The notes under the pieces are model-generated. The model was not told the DNA's origin. It worked only from the letters and a program-made list of their open reading frames with translations, and did no database searches. Shown in pieces: positions 35,798-44,991 of a stretch of 64,000 nt of DNA (positions are counted from its first letter, which is position 1; every line of letters begins with the position of its first letter). This DNA comes from Marinobacter aromaticivorans. GTDB taxonomy: Bacteria; Pseudomonadota; Gammaproteobacteria; Pseudomonadales; Oleiphilaceae. The position numbers were made by a program, and so were the translations under genes. The stretch spans positions 124,001-188,000 of the forward strand of contig NZ_NIHD01000008.1 of the NCBI RefSeq assembly GCF_002806975.1, in the 5' to 3' direction.

Positions 35798-37102
35798 TCA
35801 TAACAGTGCGATGGTAACCAGTGAGGCAAGCAGACTGGCAGCCGCCAGGCCGGCAAGAGACAACCGGAGATTCCATAGAAACGAGGCATCCATGGCCCTG
35901 TAACCTGTCAGGCGTTCCATAATCAGTGCGTTGGCTGCAAAGGGAGTTCCAAAGGCAGTCACGCCCCACCCGGTTACCATGCCGATACCCAGGCCAAGCA
36001 GCGCAGTGTCTGGCCAGATAACACCAAGAATGCCGCCCGCCAGAGTACCGATCACAATGGGGTTAACACCGGCCAGGCCGGCGCCGAAGAAAACCCAGGG
36101 CACGCAGGCTGCGATGGCCGGCCAGAGCCAGGCGGGTACATTTGGATCACCGCTGATCTGCCCCAGGACCGCGCCACTTATAACCGAGCCAATAAACGCC
36201 GAACCACCCACAATCGCCAGCTCGTTGCTGACATTGGCCATATTAACCAGGGGCGGATTCGTTTTGCGGCTCCACGCCAATAGCCGTGCACCAACAACCG
36301 CGCCCATGCAACTGAGCGTTACCGCATGGGCATAACTGAGCTGATACCACTGGCTGAGCAGGAACACTCCCGCGCAGATAACCAGGATGAGAGCGCCAAA
36401 TCGCAGCCAGGGTGCCAGGCTTGCAGTGGGCTCAGCCGGCTCCGTTTGCTGAACCGTTTCCGGCTCACGCCAGATCAGCCCGCACAGTACCAGCGCTGCA
36501 GAAAACGGAACGGTAAACAGCAGCAACTGAAGGCTGCCAAGCCCCGGCAACAGCGTGAGAGTAAGTACCACTGAGATTGATAATGGTGAAAAGGTGGGCG
36601 ATACACCAAAGCCCCTCAACACCGCCCGGGTGGCGTTCCGGGTAGCGGGAGAATCGCCACGGGTGCGCACACGCTCACCTACCAGGCTGCCTACGACGGC
36701 GACTGAGCCAAAATTCAGAGGGATTGAAACCAGAGAGGTGCCGAACGACAGGCTGAGGTAGCGCACCAAAGGCTTGCCTCCGAACAGGCTGGCTGAAATC
36801 TGCTGCAGATCACGTGTGCGGCCAAGCACGGAGGAGAGCAGCATAACTGCCAATATCAACCCCGCCAGGCGGCTCATGTTCCCTGCCGCCACGCCGATCA
36901 GGCCGGGGTCTCGCCCGAAGGCAAACACCAATGCCAAGCCCGCCACCAGAAACACAGCCCTGGGTACACGGCGCATATCCCGCCACCCCAGAATCACAGC
37001 CAGACTGACCGCCCCGGCACCAAGACCCGCCATACCGGGAACCAGTACGAGAATAGCGGCACTAAGGGCGATGTAGGCAAGAGCGGAACGTATCGGTTGC
37101 AA
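35798..37102 (-). CDS. Multi-helix permease, family uncertain
   Basis: 434 residues with about eleven or twelve hydrophobic segments. Internal features are FGSVAVVGSLVGERVRTRG and a second-half FGTPFAANALIMERLTGY, with two pseudo-symmetrical halves. This layout recalls ion-transporter superfamily carriers of dicarboxylates or citrate, but no diagnostic motif was recognised. The start given is TTG 37102; the next in-frame ATG would remove the first helix. It is isolated on the minus strand between the monooxygenase and rhlE. Confidence 0.6.
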   Translation of the reverse strand: MQPIRSALAYIALSAAILVLVPGMAGLGAGAVSLAVILGWRDMRRVPRAVFLVAGLALVFAFGRDPGLIGVAAGNMSRLAGLILAVMLLSSVLGRTRDLQQISASLFGGKPLVRYLSLSFGTSLVSIPLNFGSVAVVGSLVGERVRTRGDSPATRNATRAVLRGFGVSPTFSPLSISVVLTLTLLPGLGSLQLLLFTVPFSAALVLCGLIWREPETVQQTEPAEPTASLAPWLRFGALILVICAGVFLLSQWYQLSYAHAVTLSCMGAVVGARLLAWSRKTNPPLVNMANVSNELAIVGGSAFIGSVISGAVLGQISGDPNVPAWLWPAIAACVPWVFFGAGLAGVNPIVIGTLAGGILGVIWPDTALLGLGIGMVTGWGVTAFGTPFAANALIMERLTGYRAMDASFLWNLRLSLAGLAAASLLASLVTIALL

Positions 37103-37237
37103 GAATGCACTTCCCGGGAGACAAAGCAGCGGATGCTACAGGTTCTGTGCATTACCGGGTATCCGCAATTATGGCAATACCCCTGGCCTATGGTTCCTTT
37201 TTTATGAAAAACAAACTTAGTACCGGATACCAGACTT

Positions 37238-38764
37238 TCAGGACCCAAACAACGCCGAGCGCAAAGGCCGGAGAAAACCGCGAGGCTCACCTTTACGGGC
37301 CGCAGTTTTCCTGCCGTCAAACTCCATGTACCCGTCTTCTATCGGATCAAAACGGAGAGTTTTTACATCCTCCAGATAGTTCTGGGACGCCCTCCAGGGG
37401 CCGTGGGTACCCTGGCGTGGAAGACGATCCTTGGCCCGCGTGACGTAGCCGGCGTCCAGGGATCCCATCACTGTATCCTCACCCAGGCTGTTCTCGTAAT
37501 CCCGGGGAACCGCCATGCGCACGCCGTTGCGATCCATATAATTGATCAGCCGGCACAGGTACTCGCTGGCAATATCGGCTTTCAGTGTCCAGGAAATGTT
37601 GGTGTAACCGAAGATCATGCCCGCATTGGGTACGCCTTCTACCAAAACATTCTTGTAGACCACCTTGTTTTTCAGGACCACTTCCTGGCCGTCCACTTTT
37701 GGCTTTATACCTCCGAGCATCTGAATATTCAGGCCCGTCGCCGGGATAATAATGTCGGCGTCCAGGTGCTCACCGGATTTCAGCTGAATGCCGGTCTCAG
37801 TGAAACGCCCAATATGATCGGTCGCGATGGCTGCTTTGCCCGCTTTCAGTGCCTTGAACAGGTCGCCGTCTTTCACTACACACAGGCGCTGATCCCAGGG
37901 ATTGTAGTTTGGCGTGAAATGACGCATGTCGGTTTGATCATCCAGTTGCCGCTTGATAATACCCAGAAACAGGCGACGCATGGCTTTGGGGTTCTTGCGG
38001 GAACGCTGGTACAAAAGCCGTGAGACAGAGATGTTACGGGCCCGGGTCAGCCGGTAGGCCGCCCGCGCAGGCAGCACCTTCTGCAGCGCGAGCGTTAGCT
38101 TGTCAGTTGACGGCAACGGCATCAGGTAGCTCGGTGAACGCTGCAACATGGTTACGTGGCCGGCTTTCTCAGCCATGGTGGGCACCAGGGTAATCGCCGT
38201 TGCGCCGCTGCCAATCACCACCACCTTCTTGCCGGTATAGTCCAGATCTTCCGGCCAGTGCTGCGGGTGCACAATCCGGCCTTTGAAGTCTGCTTCGCCG
38301 GGGAAGTCCGGCTTGTAGCCCTGATCGTAGTTGTAGTAGCCCGTACAGCCAACCAGAAAGCTGGCGGTATAGCTCTGGCTTTTACCGGTTTTTTCATTCA
38401 CTGCAGTCAGCTTCCAGCATTTATCCACACTGGACCAGTCTGCTGTTTTTACTGCAAGGCCATAACGGATATGCCGCTCAACGTCGTGCTCCTTTGCGGT
38501 TTCACTCACGTAGTTTTTGATGGAAGCGCCATCGGCCAACACCTTGCCGCCTGTCCACGGGCGGAAGTTATAGCCAAAGGTGAACATATCCGAATCGGAG
38601 CGAATACCCGGATAGCGGAACAGGTCCCAGGTGCCGCCGAGCGACTGGCGCCGCTCCAGAATGGCGAAAGACTTGCCCGGGCACTCCCGTTTCAGGTGGC
38701 AGGCCATGCCAATGCCAGACACCCCGGCACCAATGATCAATACGTCAAAATGCTGTTCGCTCAT
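37238..38764 (-). CDS. Baeyer-Villiger-type flavin monooxygenase
   Basis: 508 residues. Two Rossmann motifs (GAGVSGIG near residue 12 and GSGATA near 190) bind FAD and NADPH. Between them lies FKGRIVHPQHWP, an exact match to the Baeyer-Villiger fingerprint FxGxxxHxxxWP. YPGIRSDSDMFTFGY is also typical of the subgroup annotated as flavin-containing monooxygenase in hydrocarbon degraders. It inserts oxygen into ketones or oxidises hydrophobic substrates, using NADPH and oxygen. It is a lone gene; no alkane hydroxylase is near. Confidence 0.9.
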   Translation of the reverse strand: MSEQHFDVLIIGAGVSGIGMACHLKRECPGKSFAILERRQSLGGTWDLFRYPGIRSDSDMFTFGYNFRPWTGGKVLADGASIKNYVSETAKEHDVERHIRYGLAVKTADWSSVDKCWKLTAVNEKTGKSQSYTASFLVGCTGYYNYDQGYKPDFPGEADFKGRIVHPQHWPEDLDYTGKKVVVIGSGATAITLVPTMAEKAGHVTMLQRSPSYLMPLPSTDKLTLALQKVLPARAAYRLTRARNISVSRLLYQRSRKNPKAMRRLFLGIIKRQLDDQTDMRHFTPNYNPWDQRLCVVKDGDLFKALKAGKAAIATDHIGRFTETGIQLKSGEHLDADIIIPATGLNIQMLGGIKPKVDGQEVVLKNKVVYKNVLVEGVPNAGMIFGYTNISWTLKADIASEYLCRLINYMDRNGVRMAVPRDYENSLGEDTVMGSLDAGYVTRAKDRLPRQGTHGPWRASQNYLEDVKTLRFDPIEDGYMEFDGRKTAARKGEPRGFLRPLRSALFGS

Positions 38765-38857
38765 AGCCAGTCTCTCAATTCCACTGTCGTTATTCTGGTA
38801 CTGCTATGAGAGTTACAATAGCGCAACCGGGTATCAGCGATGATTGGCTTGCGGGGT

Positions 38858-39586
38858 CTAAATACGCTGATTTTGGGCCAGCCTGCGAATGGTAGCTGCA
38901 GAATGCTCTGCCCACACCCGATAGGCATCCCGGCCAGGATGAAAGCCATCGGAGGCCATAAAGCCGGGCTCCAGGGGAAAGGAAACGCTGAGATACTCCA
39001 GGCCATTTTCCCCGAAAACACGGCTGTTGCAGAGGTTTTCCATCAACCCGTTCAGCTGCCTGGCCCGCATACCCAGGTACCAGCGCAGGGGTTGAGGCAA
39101 GGCGGGGAAAAGGTGCATGGGCGGAATGGCAGTGAACAGAACGCGGGTGGCGCCCATACTGTCTACAAGACAGTCCGAAAGTTCGTGCAGAACCGAGAGC
39201 CATTGCCCGGTGCTGGTACGGCCGGTTACATCGTTAACACCGACCGATACAAGCACTACGTCGTAGTGAGCTTTCGGCGCTGCCTTGAGGGCGACCAGAA
39301 CATCGGCTGCCTTACGGCCGGTTTCTGCCAGTAAACTCCAGGTTACGCAGTGATCCCTTGCCAGTTCACCAACCAGCTGGCCGGCCAGCGCATCCTGCTG
39401 GTTACTCACGCCCACGCCGGCGGCGGCAGAGTCACCAAGAATGAGAAGCCGGAGTTCCGGCCCCTCACCAAGGGTACCCTGGCGCTCGCCTTCAGGCTCT
39501 GGCAAACGCGGCGTTACCCGGCGAACATAGCGCCCCTGGCCGACAAGAACCGGTGCCAGCGCAAGGGTCGACAAGGGGTACAACAC
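38858..39586 (-). CDS. SGNH/GDSL esterase
   Basis: 242 residues from GTG 39586. The catalytic blocks are ILGDSAAAGVG (Ser), GVND (Asn block) and DGFHPG (Asp/His), the full SGNH set. An N-terminal hydrophobic segment of weak signal character suggests membrane association or export. It probably hydrolyses lipid or carbohydrate esters. The gene ends 93 bases upstream of the monooxygenase start on the same strand. Confidence 0.85.
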   Translation of the reverse strand: MLYPLSTLALAPVLVGQGRYVRRVTPRLPEPEGERQGTLGEGPELRLLILGDSAAAGVGVSNQQDALAGQLVGELARDHCVTWSLLAETGRKAADVLVALKAAPKAHYDVVLVSVGVNDVTGRTSTGQWLSVLHELSDCLVDSMGATRVLFTAIPPMHLFPALPQPLRWYLGMRARQLNGLMENLCNSRVFGENGLEYLSVSFPLEPGFMASDGFHPGRDAYRVWAEHSAATIRRLAQNQRI

Positions 39587-39601
39587 AGTGTTTACACCCG
39601 G

Positions 39602-39892
39602 TCAGTCGTGGTGACCAATCGGGCCTTCGGTAAACAAAAATTCCCGCAGGTGCTTGTCCATTACAGGATCCTTGCGGCGAATCCACTCCAGCACCATGGC
39701 AGCATGTTCCTTTTCTTCATCGCGGTTGTGCTCAAGAATCGCTTTCAACTCGGGATCCTTGCACGCATCCACACGCTGGTTGTACCAGTCAACCGCTTCA
39801 AACTCTTCCATCAGCGAGCTGACGGCACGGTGCATCTCTCGGGTTTCATCGGACAGTTCGCCTACCGGCTCGTGATAACTTTCATTTGCCAT
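39602..39892 (-). CDS. Encapsulin-type ferritin-like protein (EncFtn family), orphan
   Basis: 96 residues from ATG 39892, with AAGGA seven bases upstream. It matches the encapsulated ferritin family. The metal helices read SLMEEFEAVDWYNQR and HNRDEEKEHAAMVLEWIRR, holding the paired Glu and the Glu/His ligands of the EncFtn ferroxidase site. Relatives oxidise Fe(II) as ring-shaped decamers inside encapsulin shells. Here the chain stops at EGPIGHHD, so no C-terminal shell-targeting tail is seen, and no encapsulin gene lies within the window. Free-standing iron handling, or targeting to a shell encoded elsewhere, are both open. Confidence 0.85.
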   Translation of the reverse strand: MANESYHEPVGELSDETREMHRAVSSLMEEFEAVDWYNQRVDACKDPELKAILEHNRDEEKEHAAMVLEWIRRKDPVMDKHLREFLFTEGPIGHHD

Positions 39893-39942
39893 AATCTGAT
39901 CCTTCTGAGTGTTTTTTTCCAACGTATTTATAGCACATCGGC

Positions 39943-40563
39943 TCAGCCCTTGAAGCCCTTGCCGACAATGTACACTTCTCGGGAACGGGCGCGGGACGAA
40001 TCCGGTTTGCGCACAACGACCTTGTCAAACACGGCTCTGACCGATTTAACAAACTCATCGTAGCTTTCCCCCTGAAACACCTTGGCCACAAAGCTGCCTT
40101 TGGGCCTGAGTACCTGGCAGGCCATATCCAGTGCCAGCTCCACCAGGTACATGGAAGCGGCCTGGTCAGCCACGGTTACGCCGCTGATGTTGGGCGCCAT
40201 ATCAGAAATCACCACATCAACGCGGCTATCGCCCAGGGCTTCCATGATGGATTCAAACACGGCATTTTCGGTGAAGTCGCCCTGAATGAACTCCACCCCG
40301 GCAATGGCATCCATAGGCAGTATGTCGGAGGCCACTACCCTGCCCTTGTGGCCCACCAGAGCTGACGCCACCTGCGACCAGCCACCCGGGGCGGACCCCA
40401 GGTCCATCACCACCATACCGGGGTGAATCAGCCTGTCTTTCTTGTTGATTTCAAGAAGTTTGTAGCTGGCCCGGGAACGGTAGCCGTCGACCTGCGCCCG
40501 TTTGACGAAGGGGTCGTTCACGTGCTCATCAAGCCAGCGGCCACTGCTTTTGGATCGTGCCAT
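39943..40563 (-). CDS. rlmE: 23S rRNA 2'-O-ribose U2552 methyltransferase RlmE
   Basis: 206 residues, the normal length of RlmE/RrmJ/FtsJ. The SAM site is [13 protein letters not shown], and the catalytic K-D-K-E set is visible in [22 protein letters not shown] and SREVY. It methylates U2552 in the ribosomal A-loop late in 50S assembly. In many genomes it precedes ftsH; here its downstream neighbour is instead the EncFtn-like gene, 50 bases away. It is divergent from another RNA methyltransferase. Confidence 0.96.
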   Translation of the reverse strand: MARSKSSGRWLDEHVNDPFVKRAQVDGYRSRASYKLLEINKKDRLIHPGMVVMDLGSAPGGWSQVASALVGHKGRVVASDILPMDAIAGVEFIQGDFTENAVFESIMEALGDSRVDVVISDMAPNISGVTVADQAASMYLVELALDMACQVLRPKGSFVAKVFQGESYDEFVKSVRAVFDKVVVRKPDSSRARSREVYIVGKGFKG

Positions 40564-40729
40564 GGGGACTCTTTTTAAAGTAATTTGGAACCGCTCGGAA
40601 TGAACGCCGAGACGGCGCGAAGCCGCAGCTCATTGTACGTGCCCCGTTCCCGCCCGGCAAAACCTGACAACCTCTGGCAGCGCACGTACAATTGCCCGGC
40701 ACACCCTCAGAGCCCACCCCGGACCGCCC

Positions 40730-41461
40730 ATGAAGCTGGATAACATCAAAAAACTGCACCAGAAAAAACACCGCCAGGCGCTTGGGCACTACCTGGTGGA
40801 AGGCGAACACCTGGTTCTGGAGCTTCAGAAAGCCGCCCTGCGCCAGCCGCAGCTGTTATCTGCCGAGCTTTACGTAACCGGAGCTTACGAACACTGGGAG
40901 AGCCCCTTCCGGACTCACCTGATCAGCGAGCGCCAGATGGCAAAGCTGGCAGACACCCATACACCCCAAGGCATTCTGGCGGTTGCGCCCATACTGGATA
41001 AAGCCGCCATGGCGACCGCGGGTAATGAAAAAGCCATCTACCTGCACCAGGTTCAGGACCCGGGCAACCTCGGAACCATTCTGCGTACCCTTGCCTGGTT
41101 TGGCGGTTTTCGCTGCCTGCTGAGTCCCGGCAGTGTCGACCCCTACAACCCGAAAGTGGTCCGCGCCAGCATGGGGGCTATCTTTCATGTGCCCCTGGAA
41201 ACCGAGGTGCCGCTGGCAAGCCTGAGTAACCGCTATCACTCTGTTGCCTGCCTGGACCTGAATGGCGACAGGCTGACCGCCAGGGCGTTTCGGCATCACG
41301 ACTGCTATGTGTTCGGTAACGAGGCTCGTGGCATTCCCCGCGACGCCCTGAGCCAGCTCGGCGCCAAACCCTACACCATCCCGGGAGAAGGCGGGATTGA
41401 ATCCCTTAACCTGGCTTCAGCGGTCAATATGTGTGCCTACGAACTGGTTCGGGGCTCATAA
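40730..41461 (+). CDS. TrmH/SpoU family RNA 2'-O-methyltransferase
   Basis: 243 residues. An N-terminal substrate-binding domain (LHQKKHRQALGHYLVEGEHLV) is followed by the SPOUT knot domain with YLHQVQDPGNLGTILRT, FGNEARGIP and IPGEGGIESLNLASAVNM, the three SpoU motifs. It should methylate a ribose in rRNA or tRNA; the exact site cannot be told. It is shorter than and not clearly RlmB, which is normally next to rnr. Confidence 0.9.
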   Translation: MKLDNIKKLHQKKHRQALGHYLVEGEHLVLELQKAALRQPQLLSAELYVTGAYEHWESPFRTHLISERQMAKLADTHTPQGILAVAPILDKAAMATAGNEKAIYLHQVQDPGNLGTILRTLAWFGGFRCLLSPGSVDPYNPKVVRASMGAIFHVPLETEVPLASLSNRYHSVACLDLNGDRLTARAFRHHDCYVFGNEARGIPRDALSQLGAKPYTIPGEGGIESLNLASAVNMCAYELVRGS

Positions 41462-41595
41462 CCGCGCTGGAGGGATCCACTGCGATAGCCGGGCATGGTT
41501 TATTAGGGCATTGAGGGTGGTCGTTATCGTCATTGCCTGTAGCTTGCTAATCAGAGATGATTAATGCCCTGCTTGCAACTGGATAGACAACAATA

Positions 41596-42264
41596 ATGGA
41601 AGCCTACCTGCAGCCAACCGAGTTTTTTGACTACAACCAGCCGCAACTGAAAGCCTGGATTAAGGCTCAGCTTGAAGGCGTGCCGGAGGAGCCGGTAGAG
41701 CAGGCAAAGGCCCTGTACCTGGCTGTTCGGGATGGCATCAGCTACAACCCCTACGTGTTTCGTACCGAACCCGAAACCTTCAGTGCCAGCTACGCACTGA
41801 AAACCGGCGAAAGCTACTGCGTACCCAAGGCTGTCTTGCTCGGTGCTGCCGCGCGATCCATCGGCATTCCCAGCCGCCTGGGCCTTGCCGATGTGCGCAA
41901 CCACCTTTCAAGCCCGAAGCTGATCGAGTGGCTGCGTTCGGATATTTTTCGCATGCACGGGTTTATCGAACTTTACCTGAACGGCCAATGGGTGAAAGCC
42001 ACCCCTGCGTTCAACAGGCAGCTTTGCGAGCTGATGGGGGTGGAGCCCCTGGCATTTGACGGCGTACACGATTCCATTTTCCAGGAATATACCGAAGCTG
42101 GCGAAGCGCACATGGAATATGTGAATGATCACGGCGTGTTCGACGACGTTCCCCGGGAATTCATCATATCCGGCGTTAAAGCAGCCTACGGGCATCTGTT
42201 TTCAGAGAATGGAGAGCCGCCAGCGGCTGAGGAAAGCCTGGAGCGGGATATATCCGGCAACTGA
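41596..42264 (+). CDS. Transglutaminase-like cysteine protein
   Basis: 222 residues, no signal peptide. The papain-like transglutaminase core shows a nucleophile in GESYCVPKAVLL, a histidine in MHGFIELYL and an acidic/asparagine position in KATPAFN. Bacterial members of this group act as amidases or peptidases, or help peptide processing; the substrate here is unknown. It stands alone, followed by strong hairpins before the convergent ahpF. Confidence 0.8.
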   Translation: MEAYLQPTEFFDYNQPQLKAWIKAQLEGVPEEPVEQAKALYLAVRDGISYNPYVFRTEPETFSASYALKTGESYCVPKAVLLGAAARSIGIPSRLGLADVRNHLSSPKLIEWLRSDIFRMHGFIELYLNGQWVKATPAFNRQLCELMGVEPLAFDGVHDSIFQEYTEAGEAHMEYVNDHGVFDDVPREFIISGVKAAYGHLFSENGEPPAAEESLERDISGN

Positions 42265-42272
42265 TACGACAA

Positions 42273-42332
42273 AACGGTATTGCCTGTGCAGGCGAATACC
42301 GTTCCGGATCTGGCCGGGATTCTCTCCCGGCC
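42273..42332. terminator. Two hairpins between the transglutaminase-like gene and ahpF
   Basis: The first stem (42273-42303) pairs AACGGTATT-GCCT with AGGC-GAATACCGTT, with one bulged C. The second (42312-42332) pairs GGCCGGGA with TCCCGGCC. The genes converge here, so these probably end both transcripts; T-runs are absent. Confidence 0.6.
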
Positions 42333-42359
42333 CCTGCTTGAATGGCTCAGCCGTTCAGT

Positions 42360-43925
42360 TTATTCCACCGAATTGCGGATCAGATAGTCAAAGGCGCTGA
42401 GCGCGGCTTTGGAACCTTCTCCCATGGAAATCACAATCTGCTTGTAAGGTACGGTGGTGGCATCGCCGGCTGCAAACACGCCCGGGATGGACGTTTCGTT
42501 GCGGTCGTTAACGATGATCTCGCCATGCTGGCTCAATTCGATATCACCTTTGAGCCATTCCGTGTTGGGCACCAGCCCGATCTGTACAAACACACCCTCG
42601 AGCGCTACATGGTGATTTTCACCGGTGTTCCGGTCGGTGTAGTTCAGCCCGCTTACCCGACCATTCTCACCGAGGATTTCAGTGGTTTGACCGGACGTGA
42701 TGATGTCCACGTTATTCAGGCTGCGCAATTTCTTCTGCAACACCTCATCGGCGCGCATTTCCGCACCGAATTCAATCAGGGTGACATGGCTGACAATGCC
42801 GGCCAGGTCGATGGCGGCTTCCACGCCGGAGTTACCCCCGCCAATCACCGCAACATGCTTGCCCTTGAACAGCGGGCCGTCACAGTGCGGGCAGTAGGCG
42901 ACGCCTTTGTTGCGGTATTCTGCTTCACCCGGCACACCCAGCGGGCGCCAGCGGGCACCGGTAGCCAACACCACCGAACGGGCCTTGAGTGATGCTCCGT
43001 TGGCCAGGCGAATCTCATGGGGCTGGCCGCGTTCGCTTGCCGGAATCAGCTTCTCCGCGTGCTGCATGTTCATGATGTCCACGTCATACTCTTTGACGTG
43101 CTGCTCCATGGCTGCAACCAGCTTCGGGCCCTCGGTATAGGGTACCGATATCAGGTTCTCAATGCTCATGGTATCCGCTACCTGACCACCAAAGCGGTCA
43201 GCAGCCAAGCCCGTGGAGATGCCCTTGCGCGCAGCATAGATAGCCGCTGCGGAGCCTGCCGGGCCACCGCCGATCACCAACACCTCAAAGGTGTCTTTCT
43301 GGTTGATTTTCTCGGCTTCTTTTTCATCCGATCTGGTGTCCAGCTTGGCAACAATCTCTTCCAGTGTCATCCGGCCCTGGCCCCAGGGCTCGCCGTTGAG
43401 AAATACGCTGGGCACTGCCATGACTTCACGCTTTTCCACTTCGTCCTGGAACACGGCACCATCAATGGCGGTGTGGCGAATACCCGGGTTGAGAACACTC
43501 ATCAGGTTCAAAGCCTGCACCACGTCCGGGCAGTTCTGGCAGGACAGTGAAAAGTAAGTCTCGAATTCAAACTCCCCTTCCAGCTGCTGAATCTGCTCGA
43601 TCACCTCCCGGGAGGCCTTGGGCGGGTGACCGCCCACCTGCAACAGCGCCAGAACCAGCGAGGTAAACTCGTGGCCCATGGGAATACCCCCGAAGCGCAC
43701 GCCGGTATCTTCCCCTACCCGGTTAATGCTGAACGACGGGCGACGCACATCGTTTGACTCTTCCGTGCGCAGGCTGATCTTGTCAGACATAGACTCGATT
43801 TCTTCCAGCAGTTCCCTGAGCTCCCGGGACTTCTCGCCATCATCATAGGCCGCCACCAGCTCGATCGGCTGCTGCAGCTTTTCCATGTAGGCTTTGAGTT
43901 GCTGTTTGATATTGGCATCCAACAT
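42360..43925 (-). CDS. ahpF: Alkyl hydroperoxide reductase subunit F
   Basis: 521 residues, as in Escherichia coli AhpF. The N-terminal double-thioredoxin domain has CQNCPD. The thioredoxin-reductase-like part has [17 protein letters not shown] for FAD, CPHCDGP as the redox pair, and [15 protein letters not shown] for NADH. It passes electrons from NADH to AhpC. ahpF is normally next to ahpC, but here ahpC lies about 4 kb away on the same strand, with the DUF3581 and P-ATPase genes between them. Confidence 0.96.
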   Translation of the reverse strand: MLDANIKQQLKAYMEKLQQPIELVAAYDDGEKSRELRELLEEIESMSDKISLRTEESNDVRRPSFSINRVGEDTGVRFGGIPMGHEFTSLVLALLQVGGHPPKASREVIEQIQQLEGEFEFETYFSLSCQNCPDVVQALNLMSVLNPGIRHTAIDGAVFQDEVEKREVMAVPSVFLNGEPWGQGRMTLEEIVAKLDTRSDEKEAEKINQKDTFEVLVIGGGPAGSAAAIYAARKGISTGLAADRFGGQVADTMSIENLISVPYTEGPKLVAAMEQHVKEYDVDIMNMQHAEKLIPASERGQPHEIRLANGASLKARSVVLATGARWRPLGVPGEAEYRNKGVAYCPHCDGPLFKGKHVAVIGGGNSGVEAAIDLAGIVSHVTLIEFGAEMRADEVLQKKLRSLNNVDIITSGQTTEILGENGRVSGLNYTDRNTGENHHVALEGVFVQIGLVPNTEWLKGDIELSQHGEIIVNDRNETSIPGVFAAGDATTVPYKQIVISMGEGSKAALSAFDYLIRNSVE

Positions 43926-44049
43926 GTAACATTTCTCCTTCTGAGTTCTTTCGACGGGCTGTCTGAGCTGTATTGACCACTGAATCGACTATGACGCTAT
44001 GATAGCCAGCCACCTTATTAAGCTCAAATTAATTGATGCAAAGCATTTG

Positions 44050-44064
44050 ATAGCTGAATCCTAT
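44050..44064. promoter_or_regulatory. Candidate OxyR half-site upstream of ahpF
   Basis: ATAG-N7-CTAT is the central unit of the OxyR consensus. It lies about 125-140 bases before the ahpF start, and the same unit occurs upstream of ahpC at 48618-48632. The remaining flanking tetranucleotides are poor. Confidence 0.45.
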
Positions 44065-44183
44065 AACAGGACAATAAATCATGTGGGTAAATGGACAAAT
44101 AGCGCATACCCATACACGCTCGACCCCGGTACCATGTTGAAGACCTTTGTGGCGTCACCCTTTGCATTCAGGACAAGCAGCAC

Positions 44184-44915
44184 ATGTTCCCAGACCGTTA
44201 TCATTCCATTCAGGACGGACGCGTTTACATTTCCGCATCCCAGGCCAGTCAGTTCGCCAAGGAAATTGCCGGAGACTTCAATCCGATCCACGACCCCGAT
44301 GCGCGCCGGTTCTGCGTTCCGGGGGACCTGCTTTTTGCCGTTGTGGTTTCACGCTTCGGGCTTTCCCGGCATATGACGTTCAGATTTCGCGCCCTGCTGG
44401 GCGATAGCGTGCCTCTGGAGTTCCGGCAAAATGGTGACGAAATTATCGAAGTCTGCGATCAAAACGGCAAAGTCTATCTCGAAGTCACCCGCAGTGGTGA
44501 AACTACCGGGGATGAACGGGTTGTCGAGGAGTTTATCCGCTGCTATGTAGCGGCCTCCGGCAAGAATTTTCCCCACACCCTGAAGCCGCTGATGGAATCG
44601 AAAGGCGTGATGTTCAATCCCGATCGCCCCATGGTGATGTACGAGAGCATGAGCCTCGCGCTGGACAGCCTGAACGCCGCCTCGCCAGCGCTGGAACTGC
44701 ACAATGCCGATCTGGAAGCTAACGGTAAACGCGGCAATGTAACGCTTGATTACCGCCTGATGTCCGATGGTCGCCCAGTGGGTGAAGTGGCAAAACACCT
44801 GGTATTGGGCGGTTTGCGGCCCTACTGCCCCGATGCCATGGCCGAAGTGATTGAGGAATTCTATCGCCTCAAGGCGCGTGGATCACACTATGGTACCGAT
44901 ATTGCCGGCTCCTGA
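44184..44915 (+). CDS. DUF3581 family protein (MaoC-like motif)
   Basis: 243 residues, cytoplasmic. The N-terminal half has ASQFAKEIAGDFNPIHDPDA, resembling the hydratase (MaoC/hotdog) motif of acyl-CoA-binding proteins, and the rest continues as a second hotdog-like half. It matches the uncharacterised DUF3581 group of marine gammaproteobacteria. The function is unproven; a link to acyl thioesters is inferred from the motif. It lies between ahpF (divergent) and the P-ATPase (76 bases downstream, same strand). Confidence 0.75.
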   Translation: MFPDRYHSIQDGRVYISASQASQFAKEIAGDFNPIHDPDARRFCVPGDLLFAVVVSRFGLSRHMTFRFRALLGDSVPLEFRQNGDEIIEVCDQNGKVYLEVTRSGETTGDERVVEEFIRCYVAASGKNFPHTLKPLMESKGVMFNPDRPMVMYESMSLALDSLNAASPALELHNADLEANGKRGNVTLDYRLMSDGRPVGEVAKHLVLGGLRPYCPDAMAEVIEEFYRLKARGSHYGTDIAGS

Positions 44916-44991
44916 TTCCAGTCGTCTTTTCAGACAGGAATTGCGGGTACACTGGTTCTTATGAGCTCGGCAATCATAAGGATGGTAAATC

